DNA of 64,000 nucleotides from Candidatus Marithrix sp. Canyon 246. GTDB lineage: Bacteria > Pseudomonadota > Gammaproteobacteria > Beggiatoales > Beggiatoaceae. The stretch's first letter is position 1; each line of letters opens with the position of its first letter. Shown in pieces: positions 18,241-27,613 of this stretch. The notes beneath the pieces are model-generated. The model was not told the DNA's origin. It did not search any database and saw only the letters and a program-made list of their open reading frames with translations. Made by a program: the position numbers and the translations under genes. The stretch covers positions 16,010-80,009 of the forward strand of contig NZ_MCBX01000012.1 of NCBI RefSeq assembly GCF_001723685.1. Direction: 5' to 3'.

Positions 18241-19980
18241 TTAAGCAAGTTCTCCTTCTGGGCGTAAAACCATTTCATTATGGCTTTTACCAGCAGCAAC
18301 CATAGGATATACATTTTCTTTGTCGTCAATAATAATATCCATAAATACTAATTTATCTTTAATCGCTAAAGCTTCTTTTAATGCTGCTTCAACATCGCTA
18401 GGTTTGTCGATTTTCATACCAACATGTCCATAACTTTCCGCCAATTTCATAAAGTCTGGCAAGGAATCTACATAAGAATGTGAGTAACGATTATCATAAA
18501 ACATTTCTTGCCATTGACGTACCATGCCCATGTAGCCATTATTTAGATTTATAATCTTAATAGGTAAATCGTATTGTTTACAGGTTGATAATTCTTGTAT
18601 GCACATTTGGATACTGGCTTCACCGGTAACACAAACTACTGTATCATCTGGATGGGCTAATTGTACACCCATCGCTGCTGGCAGACCAAATCCCATTGTA
18701 CCTAAGCCACCGGAATTAATCCATCGACGCGGTTGCAGAAATTTATAGAATTGTGCGACAAACATTTGATGTTGACCAACATCAGAGGTAACGAATATTT
18801 CACCTTTAGTTAGTTCACTTAATGTTTCAATTACAAATTGTGGTTTAATTTTGTCACTATTACGATTATAAACTAAAGAATTTGTTTCTTGTTTCCAAGT
18901 TTTAATTTGTTTCCACCAAGCAGCTAAAGCATTAGCATCTGGTTTTTTATCAGTTTCTTTAATGATTTTTATAAGCGCGGTTAATACTCTATTAACTGTT
19001 CCAACGATTGGTATGTCAACTGTTACAGTTTTAGATATTGAAGCAGGATCAATATCAATATGTATAATTTTAGCTTTAGGACAAAATTGTTCAAGATCAC
19101 CTGTTACTCGATCATCAAAGCGAGCACCTATTGCGATTAATACATCAGCTTGGTGCATTGCAGTATTAGTTTCATAGGCACCGTGCATTCCTAACATTCC
19201 AATAAATAGCGGGTCATTTGCTGGATAACTACCTAAACCCATTAAAGTTTGAGTAATTGGAAAACCTAATAAGCGGGTAAATTCAATTAATTCTTTTGAG
19301 GCATTACCTAATACAACTCCACCACCAGTATAAATAACTGGGCGTTTTGCTGATAAGATCAATTCAGCGGCGCGACGTATTTGTCCTGTATGTCCATTAA
19401 GTATGGGTTTATAAGATCGCATTTGAATCTTTTCTGGGTATTCAAATACAGCCTTATGGGCAGTTATGTCTTTAGGTATATCTATTATAACTGGACCGGG
19501 GCGACCAGTTGTAGCTATATAAAATGCTTTTTTAACAGTTGTCGCTAATTCTTTAACATCTTTAACTAAAAAATTATGTTTGACGCATGGACGAGAAATA
19601 CCTATAGAATCAACCTCTTGAAATGCGTCATTACCAATTAGTTTGCTAGCTACTTGCCCTGTTATAACTACCATAGGAATTGAGTCCATATAAGCAGTAG
19701 CTATACCAGTAATGGCATTAGTTGCACCGGGTCCAGAGGTTACTAATGCAACTCCAGCTTTACCAGTAGCTCGTGCATAGCCATCGGCTGCATGAGTTGC
19801 TCCTTGTTCATGACGAACTAGAATATGTTGTAGTTTATTTTGTTGAAATAAAGCATCATAAATATGTAATACTGCACCACCGGGATATCCAAAGATAAAT
19901 TCGACACCTTCGGCAACTAAGCTATTAATTAAAATATTGGCACCAGTTATTTGATCAGCTTCATTGGCATCCTCGTTCAT
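18241..19980 (-). CDS. ilvB: Acetolactate synthase large subunit
   Basis: 579 residues with the three ThDP-enzyme domains. The N-terminal pyrimidine domain holds the catalytic Glu region (VRHEQGATHAADGYARATG), and QEVDSIGISRPCVKHNF is the subunit-contact region. The C-terminal ThDP domain has TGEASIQMCIQELST and NNGYMGMVRQWQ. The motif usually written GDG is GEA here, a variation known in related AHAS proteins. It condenses two pyruvates, or pyruvate and 2-oxobutyrate. It is the first gene of the ilvB-ilvN-ilvC-pssA-ribF run. Confidence 0.96.
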   Translation of the reverse strand: MNEDANEADQITGANILINSLVAEGVEFIFGYPGGAVLHIYDALFQQNKLQHILVRHEQGATHAADGYARATGKAGVALVTSGPGATNAITGIATAYMDSIPMVVITGQVASKLIGNDAFQEVDSIGISRPCVKHNFLVKDVKELATTVKKAFYIATTGRPGPVIIDIPKDITAHKAVFEYPEKIQMRSYKPILNGHTGQIRRAAELILSAKRPVIYTGGGVVLGNASKELIEFTRLLGFPITQTLMGLGSYPANDPLFIGMLGMHGAYETNTAMHQADVLIAIGARFDDRVTGDLEQFCPKAKIIHIDIDPASISKTVTVDIPIVGTVNRVLTALIKIIKETDKKPDANALAAWWKQIKTWKQETNSLVYNRNSDKIKPQFVIETLSELTKGEIFVTSDVGQHQMFVAQFYKFLQPRRWINSGGLGTMGFGLPAAMGVQLAHPDDTVVCVTGEASIQMCIQELSTCKQYDLPIKIINLNNGYMGMVRQWQEMFYDNRYSHSYVDSLPDFMKLAESYGHVGMKIDKPSDVEAALKEALAIKDKLVFMDIIIDDKENVYPMVAAGKSHNEMVLRPEGELA

Positions 19981-20007
19981 TTAAGTCCTCTTTTATAAAA
20001 GTTAGTA

Positions 20008-20982
20008 TTAAAATTCTTTTTGAATTATATTTAAAAAACGTTTTCTTATGTTAAGGTTTTTACCTTTGACCCAAAAAACCACAATATTTTCATCTGTAAT
20101 ACATCGAATTACGCTAAGGTATTTATTATCATTTTGTCCTGTGACCGAATAATAATTATTAATTTCTATATTATTATAAAATCCAGCTTTTTTAATTGCT
20201 AATTTGGCTTGATTTAAACATATTTCTTGGCTTAAAATAGTATCCATTTCAATTTTTGATATTAGCATGTCATGGGGTTTATCTTCTGTAGGTTCAATGT
20301 TATAATTAAACTCTTGAATTTTTTTTCGTAATATATTAGTTTGTTGTTTAATGTTTTTAAGAGTATTTGCCACAACTACAACTACAACGATTCCTTCATG
20401 AACTAAACATTTAATAACAGCTTTATACTTATAAGATATTTTATCATGATAAGCGGCAAATAATGTTGCATTTTTTTTATATTGGATAATCTTTTCAAAG
20501 CCATGATTTTTTAGTACTTGTTTTGCTGTGATTAAACATTTTTGATTTGTAAGATCATTGATCTCTCCAACACTTATGCTAAGATAAGGTGGAATTGATG
20601 TTTTGTGATAAGATTGATTCTCTGTATTTCTTAGTCGTTTAGAACGACTTAATTTTTCAATTTGCTGACGTAACTTGTTAGCTTTTTTTAAGATATATCT
20701 AGGTGTTTGTGCTACGATAATTACTATTACTAATTTTGGTAGGCACTTGACTAGACTTTTATATTTATATTGTGGCTTATTTTTATAAGCAGCAAATAAT
20801 AAATTGGCATTACCTTTGTATTGGGTTATTTTTTGAAATCTTTCAGTTTGAAGAACTTTTTTAGCAGCTATTAAGCAAGTAGATTGATTAATATTTTTTC
20901 CGACGCTGATGCCAATATAAGGTGATACTGCAAGTAATAATTCTGAGTAAAGCATTAATAATATTAATATTATTTTTTTCAT
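20008..20982 (-). CDS. Exported protein made of three copies of one ~95-residue domain
   Basis: 324 residues with an N-terminal signal peptide (KKIILILLMLYSELLLAVS). The mature part is three tandem copies of one unit, at about 20-115, 130-225 and 235-324. Each unit has a start like YIGISVG or YLSISVG, a CLIAAK helix ending in a residue pair such as GF-KI, an aromatic-rich strand (LFAAY, SVTGQ in the third), a YKYKSLVKCL-type strand and a hydrophobic beta strand (IVIIVAQ, IVVVVVAN, IVVFWVKG). Two cysteines per unit could form a disulfide. I recognise no family. It is divergent from the basic protein at 21023 with only 40 bases between. Confidence 0.75.
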   Translation of the reverse strand: MKKIILILLMLYSELLLAVSPYIGISVGKNINQSTCLIAAKKVLQTERFQKITQYKGNANLLFAAYKNKPQYKYKSLVKCLPKLVIVIIVAQTPRYILKKANKLRQQIEKLSRSKRLRNTENQSYHKTSIPPYLSISVGEINDLTNQKCLITAKQVLKNHGFEKIIQYKKNATLFAAYHDKISYKYKAVIKCLVHEGIVVVVVVANTLKNIKQQTNILRKKIQEFNYNIEPTEDKPHDMLISKIEMDTILSQEICLNQAKLAIKKAGFYNNIEINNYYSVTGQNDNKYLSVIRCITDENIVVFWVKGKNLNIRKRFLNIIQKEF

Positions 20983-21022
20983 CTACATATCCTCTGATCA
21001 TTCATTTTAAAGGAGCAATTTT

Positions 21023-21481
21023 ATGGCGAATAATTCTAAAGCCAATACTAATTCATCTAATGTAACTAATTTACATGATGGGCTTGTACTTTTAGATACT
21101 ACATTAAAAGCATTAGTAGATGCTGTCAATGATGTTATAACTGAAATCAATGATTTACAGCCTTTGTTAAATAACAATGTTAAAGCTAAAGCTAAGCCTA
21201 AAGCTAAACCTGCAAAGGCTGTAAAGAAAAAAGTTGTCAAAAAGCCAACACCTAAAAAATCACCATCTGAGATGTTTTTAGATACAATTAATACTTCATC
21301 TATTGATGAGATCATAGAGAAGCTTAAACAAGCAAATGCTAGACAAAATGTTATTAAGAATATTTTAAATGAGAGGAAAAAGGATGATTTTCAAACCTTT
21401 ACTTCTTTAGAAGAAGTAGTGACACGTATTAAAGGTTTGGCAACGCCAAGCTTAGATAAAATTATACAACAATGGTCTTAA
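21023..21481 (+). CDS. Lys/Ala/Pro-rich protein with basic linker
   Basis: 152 residues, no signal peptide. Residues 15-50 are predicted helical; residues about 54-83 form a strongly basic KAKPKAKPAKAVKKK-type linker like those of histone H1-like or HU-extension proteins; residues 85-150 are helical again with SSIDEIIEKLKQANARQN. A nucleic-acid-binding role is suggested only by composition. The ATG has an excellent AAAGGAG ribosome binding site and the gene ends in a strong terminator, so it is probably monocistronic and well expressed. Confidence 0.7.
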   Translation: MANNSKANTNSSNVTNLHDGLVLLDTTLKALVDAVNDVITEINDLQPLLNNNVKAKAKPKAKPAKAVKKKVVKKPTPKKSPSEMFLDTINTSSIDEIIEKLKQANARQNVIKNILNERKKDDFQTFTSLEEVVTRIKGLATPSLDKIIQQWS

Positions 21482-21491
21482 TTTGATTTTG

Positions 21492-21515
21492 GGCGAACAT
21501 ATAGTTCGCCTTTTT
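21492..21515 (+). terminator. Rho-independent terminator
   Basis: GGCGAAC (21492-21498), loop ATATA, GTTCGCC (21504-21510), followed by TTTTT. It lies 10 bases after the stop of the basic protein gene and is a textbook intrinsic terminator. Confidence 0.9.
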
Positions 21516-21532
21516 CAATCAACCCTCCCATA

Positions 21533-22261
21533 ATGAATAATATTCCTTATTTATCAGTATTAGTACCAATATATAATGAAGCCGATAATATTAGATTATT
21601 AGTAGGTGAAATTCGCGCTGCTTTAGATGGTTTAATAGATTATGAGTTAATATATGTTGATGATGGAAGTAGTGATGGAAGTTGGCAAATTTTGCAACAG
21701 TCGAGTCAGGATTTTAATCAACTACGAGTTATTCGTCATGGTTCTACATATGGACAAAGTATAGCTATTTTAACTGGGGTTAAAGCAGCCCTTGGTACAT
21801 GGATTGTGACTTTAGATGGTGATGGTCAAAATGATCCAGCTGATATTCCACGTTTGTTAGCAGTTTTAAAACAACATCCCTCAATACAAATGGTTGCTGG
21901 TATTAGACTTAAACGTCAAGATACTTGGCTTAAACGTATTTCTTCACGTTTGGCTAATGGAATACGTTGCCGCTTGTTGCATGATGATACTATAGATACT
22001 GGTTGTGGGCTAAAACTATTTTCGCGTCAAGCATTTCTAACTTTACCACATTTTAATCATATGCATCGTTTTTTGGCAGCACTTTTTTTAAGAAATGGTG
22101 GTGGTATTGTGTCAATAACTGTGAATCATAGATCCAGAGTTCATGGTCAATCTAAATATGGTTTTTTTGATCGGTTGATGGTGGGAATTGTTGATTTGTT
22201 TGGTGTTATGTGGTTACAGCGTCGTGCTATAAACGCAGAAATTATCAAGGATAATAAATGA
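21533..22261 (+). CDS. Polyprenyl-phosphate glycosyltransferase, family 2 (DPM1/ArnC-like)
   Basis: 242 residues. The N-terminal nucleotide-sugar domain has SVLVPIYNEADNI, the DXD-like VDDGSSDGSW and LDGDGQNDPADI, and the acceptor region GCGLKLFSRQAF. Membrane segments are limited to the C-terminal end, unlike longer ArnC. It would load a sugar onto undecaprenyl phosphate for use by the membrane glycosyltransferase two genes downstream. Its stop overlaps the start of the LAB_N gene by four bases. Confidence 0.9.
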   Translation: MNNIPYLSVLVPIYNEADNIRLLVGEIRAALDGLIDYELIYVDDGSSDGSWQILQQSSQDFNQLRVIRHGSTYGQSIAILTGVKAALGTWIVTLDGDGQNDPADIPRLLAVLKQHPSIQMVAGIRLKRQDTWLKRISSRLANGIRCRLLHDDTIDTGCGLKLFSRQAFLTLPHFNHMHRFLAALFLRNGGGIVSITVNHRSRVHGQSKYGFFDRLMVGIVDLFGVMWLQRRAINAEIIKDNK

Positions 22262-22545
22262 AGACAGAAGTTATATGGTTAATAATTGGGTTTGCAGGGC
22301 AACTGTTATTTTCATTACGTTTTTTAGTGCAATGGTGGCAGAGTGAGCGTCAAAAACGTAGTGTTATTCCAATGGAATTTTGGTATTTCAGTCTTGCTGG
22401 TGGGGTGACTTTGTTAAGTTATGCTATTTATCGTCTTGATCCTGTATTTATTGTAGGGCAATTTGCGGGATTATTTATTTATATGCGCAATTTATATTTA
22501 ATTAAAAAATATGAGCAACAAGCTTCTGAAATTCAAGCTAATTAG
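22258..22545 (+). CDS. Lipid A biosynthesis N-terminal domain (LAB_N) protein
   Basis: 95 residues with three membrane segments and the family signature FLVQWWQSERQKRSVIP followed by FWYFSLAGG and the closing GLFIYMRNLYLI. LAB_N proteins accompany DPM-like and ArnT-like glycosyltransferases and may help sugar-lipid transfer or flipping. It overlaps the previous gene by four bases and the next by 35, so the three form a tight operon. Confidence 0.9.
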   Translation: MKTEVIWLIIGFAGQLLFSLRFLVQWWQSERQKRSVIPMEFWYFSLAGGVTLLSYAIYRLDPVFIVGQFAGLFIYMRNLYLIKKYEQQASEIQAN

Positions 22546-23863
22546 CTTGTGGAGTTTATTGGTATTTATTCCCCTTTTTAGTCGTACTTTAATACAGATT
22601 GATGAAACTCGTTATGTATCAGTTGCTTGGGAAATGTGGATACATAGTAATTGGTTGGTGCCATATCTAAATGGTGAAGTTTATCATCATAAACCTCCTT
22701 TATTGTTTTGGTTAATAAATTTAACTTGGGCAATTTTTGGTGTTAATGATTGGTCACCGCGATTAATTTCGGGTTGTTTTTCTTTGGCTAGTTTGTGGTT
22801 GCTGGTTTATTTAGCGCGTCAATTATGGCCGCAAGATTCTGAGATTGCTGAATCTGCACCTTTTATTTTGTTAGCTTGTTTGTTGTGGAGTTTATTTTCC
22901 ACGGTTGCTATGTTTGATATAATGTTGGCATTTTTTACTTTGTTGGGTATGGTGGCAATCGTTAAAAATTCATGGTTGTTATTAGGCATTGCTATAGGTT
23001 TAGGTGTCCTTACTAAAGGACCGGTAATTTTGTTACATTTATTACCAGTCGCTATACTTGCTTCTTCGTGGAATAGGTGGTATTTAGGTGTGATTTTAGG
23101 AGCTGCAATTGCATTGGCTTGGGCGATTCCAGCGGCTATATATGGTGGTGATGAATTTAGAGAGGCTATATTTTGGGGGCAAACGGCTAATCGTATTGTT
23201 AATTCTTTTGCTCATCAACATCCAATTTGGTGGTATTTACCTTTATTACCAATAATATTATTTCCTTGGTTATTTTGGAAGCCGGTTTGGCAAGCTTTAT
23301 TGCAAATACCACAACATATTAGTGATTATGGGGTGCGTTTTTGTTTGATTTGGTTTTTAGTTGTTTTTGTTGCATTTTCGCTGATTAGCGGTAAACAACC
23401 ACATTATTTATTACCGATAATTCCAGCGTTTGCTTTATTAATAGCTTATTTAGTAAAGCAGAAAGATAAAATTATCATAATTAGTACTGTTTCAATATTA
23501 ATTAGTATTATACTTCCATTAAGTTTTATAAAGGCAACTGAACCAAGTTATGATGTACGGAATATTAGTAGCAAAATTCATGAATTGCAAATGAATGGTG
23601 AAACCATAGCCCATTTAGGTAAATATCATGGTCAATATCAATTTTTAGGACGTTTACAACAACCCTTAGAGGTGGTAACAGAATATAATATGTGTTCGTG
23701 GCTGATAAAAAATCCACAAGGCAAATTGGTTATATATTTAGGCAAAGAACATTTAAGTTTAAAGCAATATACAGATTATATGCAGAAATATCGTTCTAAA
23801 AAAGTTGCAATTATTGATGCTTCATTTTTATATAGTGGCTGTTTAGTGCCTATTGTTTTTTAG
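22511..23863 (+). CDS. ArnT-like membrane glycosyltransferase (GT39/GT83 type)
   Basis: 450 residues with about ten membrane segments. The N-terminal periplasmic-loop motifs of the PMT/ArnT superfamily are visible: IDETRYVSVAWEMW near 29-42 and HHKPPLLFWLI near 59-69. Such enzymes move a sugar from a polyprenyl-phosphate carrier to lipid A or another envelope acceptor on the periplasmic side. With the upstream GT2 and LAB_N genes it makes a complete lipid-linked sugar modification set; the sugar and acceptor are unknown. The 3' end overlaps the convergent lipoprotein gene by 14 bases. Confidence 0.88.
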   Translation: MSNKLLKFKLISLWSLLVFIPLFSRTLIQIDETRYVSVAWEMWIHSNWLVPYLNGEVYHHKPPLLFWLINLTWAIFGVNDWSPRLISGCFSLASLWLLVYLARQLWPQDSEIAESAPFILLACLLWSLFSTVAMFDIMLAFFTLLGMVAIVKNSWLLLGIAIGLGVLTKGPVILLHLLPVAILASSWNRWYLGVILGAAIALAWAIPAAIYGGDEFREAIFWGQTANRIVNSFAHQHPIWWYLPLLPIILFPWLFWKPVWQALLQIPQHISDYGVRFCLIWFLVVFVAFSLISGKQPHYLLPIIPAFALLIAYLVKQKDKIIIISTVSILISIILPLSFIKATEPSYDVRNISSKIHELQMNGETIAHLGKYHGQYQFLGRLQQPLEVVTEYNMCSWLIKNPQGKLVIYLGKEHLSLKQYTDYMQKYRSKKVAIIDASFLYSGCLVPIVF

Positions 23864-24287
23864 TAAATATAATTTTGGTGATGATTCCATTATCATATAT
23901 ATAAAAAACCGTTACATTGTAATTACCTGCTAAACCATAAGATGCTTCTTTTTTTAGAAATTTATAAGCAGTTGGTGCAACACCCATTAATAGACTCAGG
24001 GGTTCAACGCCAGTTGTGCGTTCATTAATCTTAAAATCGACTTTACCTTGCTTATCCATTACGATGCTTAACCATTTGCCTAAGCGTTCTGGAATATTAT
24101 TAATTGAAATATTACCTATTATTGAAATTGTAATGGTTTCACTATTAGCTTTCATAGATTGTATAAGATCTTTATCAAATATTTCTGTGTCAATAAATCT
24201 GATATTTTCTAACTCTATTTTGCTTTTAGTGGGTGTAGAATTGCATCCTAATAATACTGGTATTATTAATGTAATTATTAGTTTCAT
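23850..24287 (-). CDS. Small predicted lipoprotein
   Basis: 145 residues with a short lipoprotein signal (MKLIITLIIPVLLGC, cleavage before Cys15). The rest is soluble with alternating strands (ETITISIIGNISI, then KVDFKINERTTG) and a C-terminal NVTVFYIYDNGIITKIIFT segment. No family is recognised. It is convergent with, and slightly overlaps, the ArnT-like gene. Confidence 0.7.
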   Translation of the reverse strand: MKLIITLIIPVLLGCNSTPTKSKIELENIRFIDTEIFDKDLIQSMKANSETITISIIGNISINNIPERLGKWLSIVMDKQGKVDFKINERTTGVEPLSLLMGVAPTAYKFLKKEASYGLAGNYNVTVFYIYDNGIITKIIFTKKQ

Positions 24288-24352
24288 AACATTATCTCAT
24301 TTTTAATGGTATTATATTCATATATAAATAAACATTTGTCAAGCTATAAGAT

Positions 24353-25192
24353 ATGAAAACTAAATTTAAACAATCGACTCTTGCTTACGCGCTGTTATTA
24401 GCCACAACGCCTGCATGGGCTGCTCCTAATAAAAGTGGTGGAGCCATTCCTTCAGATACTAATGAAGATGATAAATCAAAATCTTCTGCTGAAAAAAAAG
24501 CATCACCAACAAATCCATTTGCTAATAAAAGTGCTAATGGTTTACCTGCTGCTATAGCAAATAAAAAAGCAGATAATTCTAAGAAACAAAGAATTGAGAT
24601 TGATGAGATCAGAATTGATCCTGCATATAGCGAACAGAAAACAAAAGGCGTTAGAAAATGCGAACAATCAAAAGTGTATCTGAAAGCACCGCGTCGCCAT
24701 CCTTTATTGTCTTTATCTTTTAATCCTAATAAAAAAGAAACTGTAAGATTGCAATTCACTATGTTGGATATTCCAACCACACAGGATAAGCAATTATTAT
24801 TATTACTTTATAGTCGTTGTTTATCTAATACTGCTAAAATCAAAACTACAGATTCTAAGCATAAATTGCGATTAGATACTAAAGATATTGAAATTTTGGG
24901 TACTTATGAAATACCAGCACAAAAAAAATCTGGTAAATTACCAGCAATATTTGACATTGATTTAGAAACTGATAAATTAAAACGTCAAGTTGAAGCAGGT
25001 AATGATACCTTTTACTTTCAAGGAGCTTTAATCAAAGAAAGTGATTTTAATAGCGGCAACTATGAAAGTATGCTACTTTCATCGTTAGAAGCAATTCATA
25101 CTACCTTGAAATTTTGTCCAACCGATAAACAATTTGCAAGTGATATTAATAGCAATAATACCTCATGTGCATTATTGCCAAGTAAAAATTAG
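24353..25192 (+). CDS. Exported protein of unknown function
   Basis: 279 residues with a signal peptide ending TTPAWA before APNKSG. Residues about 27-75 are a low-complexity Ser/Lys/Ala/Asn-rich linker. The folded part (about 80-270) is rich in beta strands and holds four cysteines (KCEQS, SRCLS, KFCPT, TSCALL) that could form two disulfides in the periplasm. I recognise no family. It precedes tex by about 70 bases on the same strand but need not be cotranscribed. Confidence 0.65.
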   Translation: MKTKFKQSTLAYALLLATTPAWAAPNKSGGAIPSDTNEDDKSKSSAEKKASPTNPFANKSANGLPAAIANKKADNSKKQRIEIDEIRIDPAYSEQKTKGVRKCEQSKVYLKAPRRHPLLSLSFNPNKKETVRLQFTMLDIPTTQDKQLLLLLYSRCLSNTAKIKTTDSKHKLRLDTKDIEILGTYEIPAQKKSGKLPAIFDIDLETDKLKRQVEAGNDTFYFQGALIKESDFNSGNYESMLLSSLEAIHTTLKFCPTDKQFASDINSNNTSCALLPSKN

Positions 25193-25261
25193 AACAACGC
25201 CTATAAAACAATTTGAACAAGATGTAATGTTTTGTTCATTCCCTTCTATATATACACACAT

Positions 25262-27577
25262 ATGAAAACAATATCTCAACGTATTGCTGAAGAACTTTCA
25301 GTGCCAGAACATAAAGTACAAGCCGCAATTTTATTACTAAACGAAGGTGCAACAGTACCTTTTATTGCTCGTTATCGTAAAGAAGTAACGGGTGGTTTAG
25401 ATGATATTCAATTACGTACTTTAGAAGAACGTTTACATTATTTACGTGAATTAGATGAACGTCGCGAAGTTATACTTAATAATATTCGTACACAAGAAAA
25501 ACTCACGCCTGAATTAGAGGCTTCTATTAATGATGCTGAAACTAAAACTCGTCTTGAAGATTTATATTTACCATATAAACCTAAGCGTAATTCTAAAGCT
25601 AAATTAGCCAAAGAAGCTGGATTAGAGCCTTTAGCATTGGCTTTATTAGAAGATCACACTCTGGTGCCAGAAGAAGCAGCAGCTAGTTATATTAATGCCG
25701 ATAAGGAAATTGATACTAGTGAAAAAGCTTTAGAAGGTGCTAGACATATTTTAATAGAAAAATTTGCTGAACAAGCAACATTGCTTGAAGATTTACGTGC
25801 TTATTTATTTGCAAATGCTAAGCTTACATCTAAGGTAATTGAGGGCAAAGAAGAAAAAGGGGCTAAGTTTGCTGACTATTTCGATTCTCAAGAATCTTTA
25901 AAAACTATTCCTTCTCATCGCGCATTAGCTTTGTTCCGTGGGCGTAAAATTAAGATTTTGCGTTTAAGTTTAGTGGTTGAAGAGGATGATTATTTTAAAC
26001 AGAAAATTGCCGCTTATTTTAATATTGAGAATCAAGATTGGTTATTAGAAACTGTGGATTTAGCATGGCGTTTTAAAATTCGCACACATTTAGAAGCTCA
26101 ATTATTAACACAAATACGTGAAAAATCTGAAGCTGAAGCGATTAAGGTTTTTGGTAGTAATTTACATGATTTGTTATTAACTGCGCCAGCAGGGCAACGA
26201 GCAACTATTGGTTTAGATCCCGGATTACGCACAGGGGTAAAAGTTGCTGTGGTTGATAAAACTGGGAAACTGGTTGATACTGCTACTATTTTTCCTAATC
26301 CACCTAAAAAGCAATGGCAACAATCAATTGATACTTTAGTTGAATTAGCACGTAAACATCAGGTAGAATTAATTAGTATTGGTAATGGCACTGGCTCACG
26401 CGAAACTGATAAGTTGGTCACTGAATTATTAAAAGCGCATGCTGATTTGGGCTTATATAAATTAGTTATTTCAGAAGCAGGTGCGTCTGTTTATTCTGCT
26501 TCTAAACTTGCTAGTAATGAATTTCCTGATGTTGATGTGTCTTTACGTGGAGCTATATCTATCGCTAGAAGATTGCAAGATCCATTAGCTGAGTTAGTTA
26601 AAATTGAACCTAAATCAATAGGTGTAGGACAATATCAGCATGATGTCAATAAAACTCAATTAGCACGAGCATTAGAAGCGGTAGTAGAAGATTGTGTAAA
26701 CGCAGTTGGTGTTGATTTAAATACTGCGTCTGCTTCTTTATTAGGTAGAGTATCAGGTTTAAATGCTGGTTTAGCGCGTAATATAGTTGAATATCGCGAT
26801 GAACATGGTGCTTTTCCTAATAGAGAAAGTTTAAAACAAATACCGCGTTTTGGTGAAAAAAGTTTTGAACAAGCGGCTGGTTTTTTACGAATTATGGATA
26901 GTGAAAATCCATTAGATGCTTCTGCGGTTCATCCTGAAGCTTATCCAGTTGTAGAACGTATTGTGGCTCAAACTAATAAGCCTGTTAAGGAATTAATTGG
27001 TGAAGTTATATTTTTACGTACTATAAATGCAAAAGATTTTGTCGATGATATTTTTGGAATTCCAACAGTTAAAGATATAATTCGTGAATTAGAAAAACCG
27101 GGTAGAGATCCTCGCCCTGAGTTTAAAATGCCTCATTTTAAAGAAGGTATTGAAGATCTGAAAGATCTTGAAGCTGATATGGTGTTAGAAGGTATAATAA
27201 CTAATGTCACAAATTTTGGTGCCTTTGTAGATATTGGTGTACATCATGATGGGTTAATACATATTTCTGCTTTATCAAATAGCTTTATTAAAGATCCTCG
27301 TGATGTTGTGAAAGCTGGAGATGTGGTGAAAGTCAAGATTTTAGAAATTGATTTAAAACGAAAAAGAATAGGCTTGAGTATGTATTTAGAAGAAAAGCCA
27401 CGAGTTGCTAAAAAAGTTGCAACTGCGACTAAAAAGCCTAAACGTAAAAAACCACAACGCAAAAACAATAAAAAATCAGCAAGTTCTAACAAAGCACCAA
27501 TGATTAGTAATAACAAACAACCTTCTGATTTTGTTGGTATTATGGCTGATGCGTTTTTAAATGCGCGTCGAGATTAA
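25262..27577 (+). CDS. tex: Tex RNA-binding transcription accessory protein
   Basis: 771 residues from the ATG at 25262 (MKTISQRIAEELSV), the usual Tex start; an upstream in-frame ATG at 25232 adds ten unlikely residues. Tex N-terminal helical domain, YqgF/RNase H-like domain (IGLDPGLRTGVKVAVVD near 325), helix-hairpin-helix region (NTASASLLGRVSGLNAGLA), and C-terminal S1 domain (GIITNVTNFGAFVDIGVHHD) are all present. A Lys-rich tail of about 50 residues follows. Tex binds nucleic acids and influences transcription and translation. It is a housekeeping gene here. Confidence 0.96.
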   Translation: MKTISQRIAEELSVPEHKVQAAILLLNEGATVPFIARYRKEVTGGLDDIQLRTLEERLHYLRELDERREVILNNIRTQEKLTPELEASINDAETKTRLEDLYLPYKPKRNSKAKLAKEAGLEPLALALLEDHTLVPEEAAASYINADKEIDTSEKALEGARHILIEKFAEQATLLEDLRAYLFANAKLTSKVIEGKEEKGAKFADYFDSQESLKTIPSHRALALFRGRKIKILRLSLVVEEDDYFKQKIAAYFNIENQDWLLETVDLAWRFKIRTHLEAQLLTQIREKSEAEAIKVFGSNLHDLLLTAPAGQRATIGLDPGLRTGVKVAVVDKTGKLVDTATIFPNPPKKQWQQSIDTLVELARKHQVELISIGNGTGSRETDKLVTELLKAHADLGLYKLVISEAGASVYSASKLASNEFPDVDVSLRGAISIARRLQDPLAELVKIEPKSIGVGQYQHDVNKTQLARALEAVVEDCVNAVGVDLNTASASLLGRVSGLNAGLARNIVEYRDEHGAFPNRESLKQIPRFGEKSFEQAAGFLRIMDSENPLDASAVHPEAYPVVERIVAQTNKPVKELIGEVIFLRTINAKDFVDDIFGIPTVKDIIRELEKPGRDPRPEFKMPHFKEGIEDLKDLEADMVLEGIITNVTNFGAFVDIGVHHDGLIHISALSNSFIKDPRDVVKAGDVVKVKILEIDLKRKRIGLSMYLEEKPRVAKKVATATKKPKRKKPQRKNNKKSASSNKAPMISNNKQPSDFVGIMADAFLNARRD

Positions 27578-27613
27578 ATAGCATCCCCCTGAGTGGGGAT
27601 TTATGGTATTCTT

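Noticed and set aside
21007..21315. Minus-strand frame opposite the basic-linker protein
   Set aside because: Antisense shadow; the plus-strand frame has the ribosome binding site and terminator.
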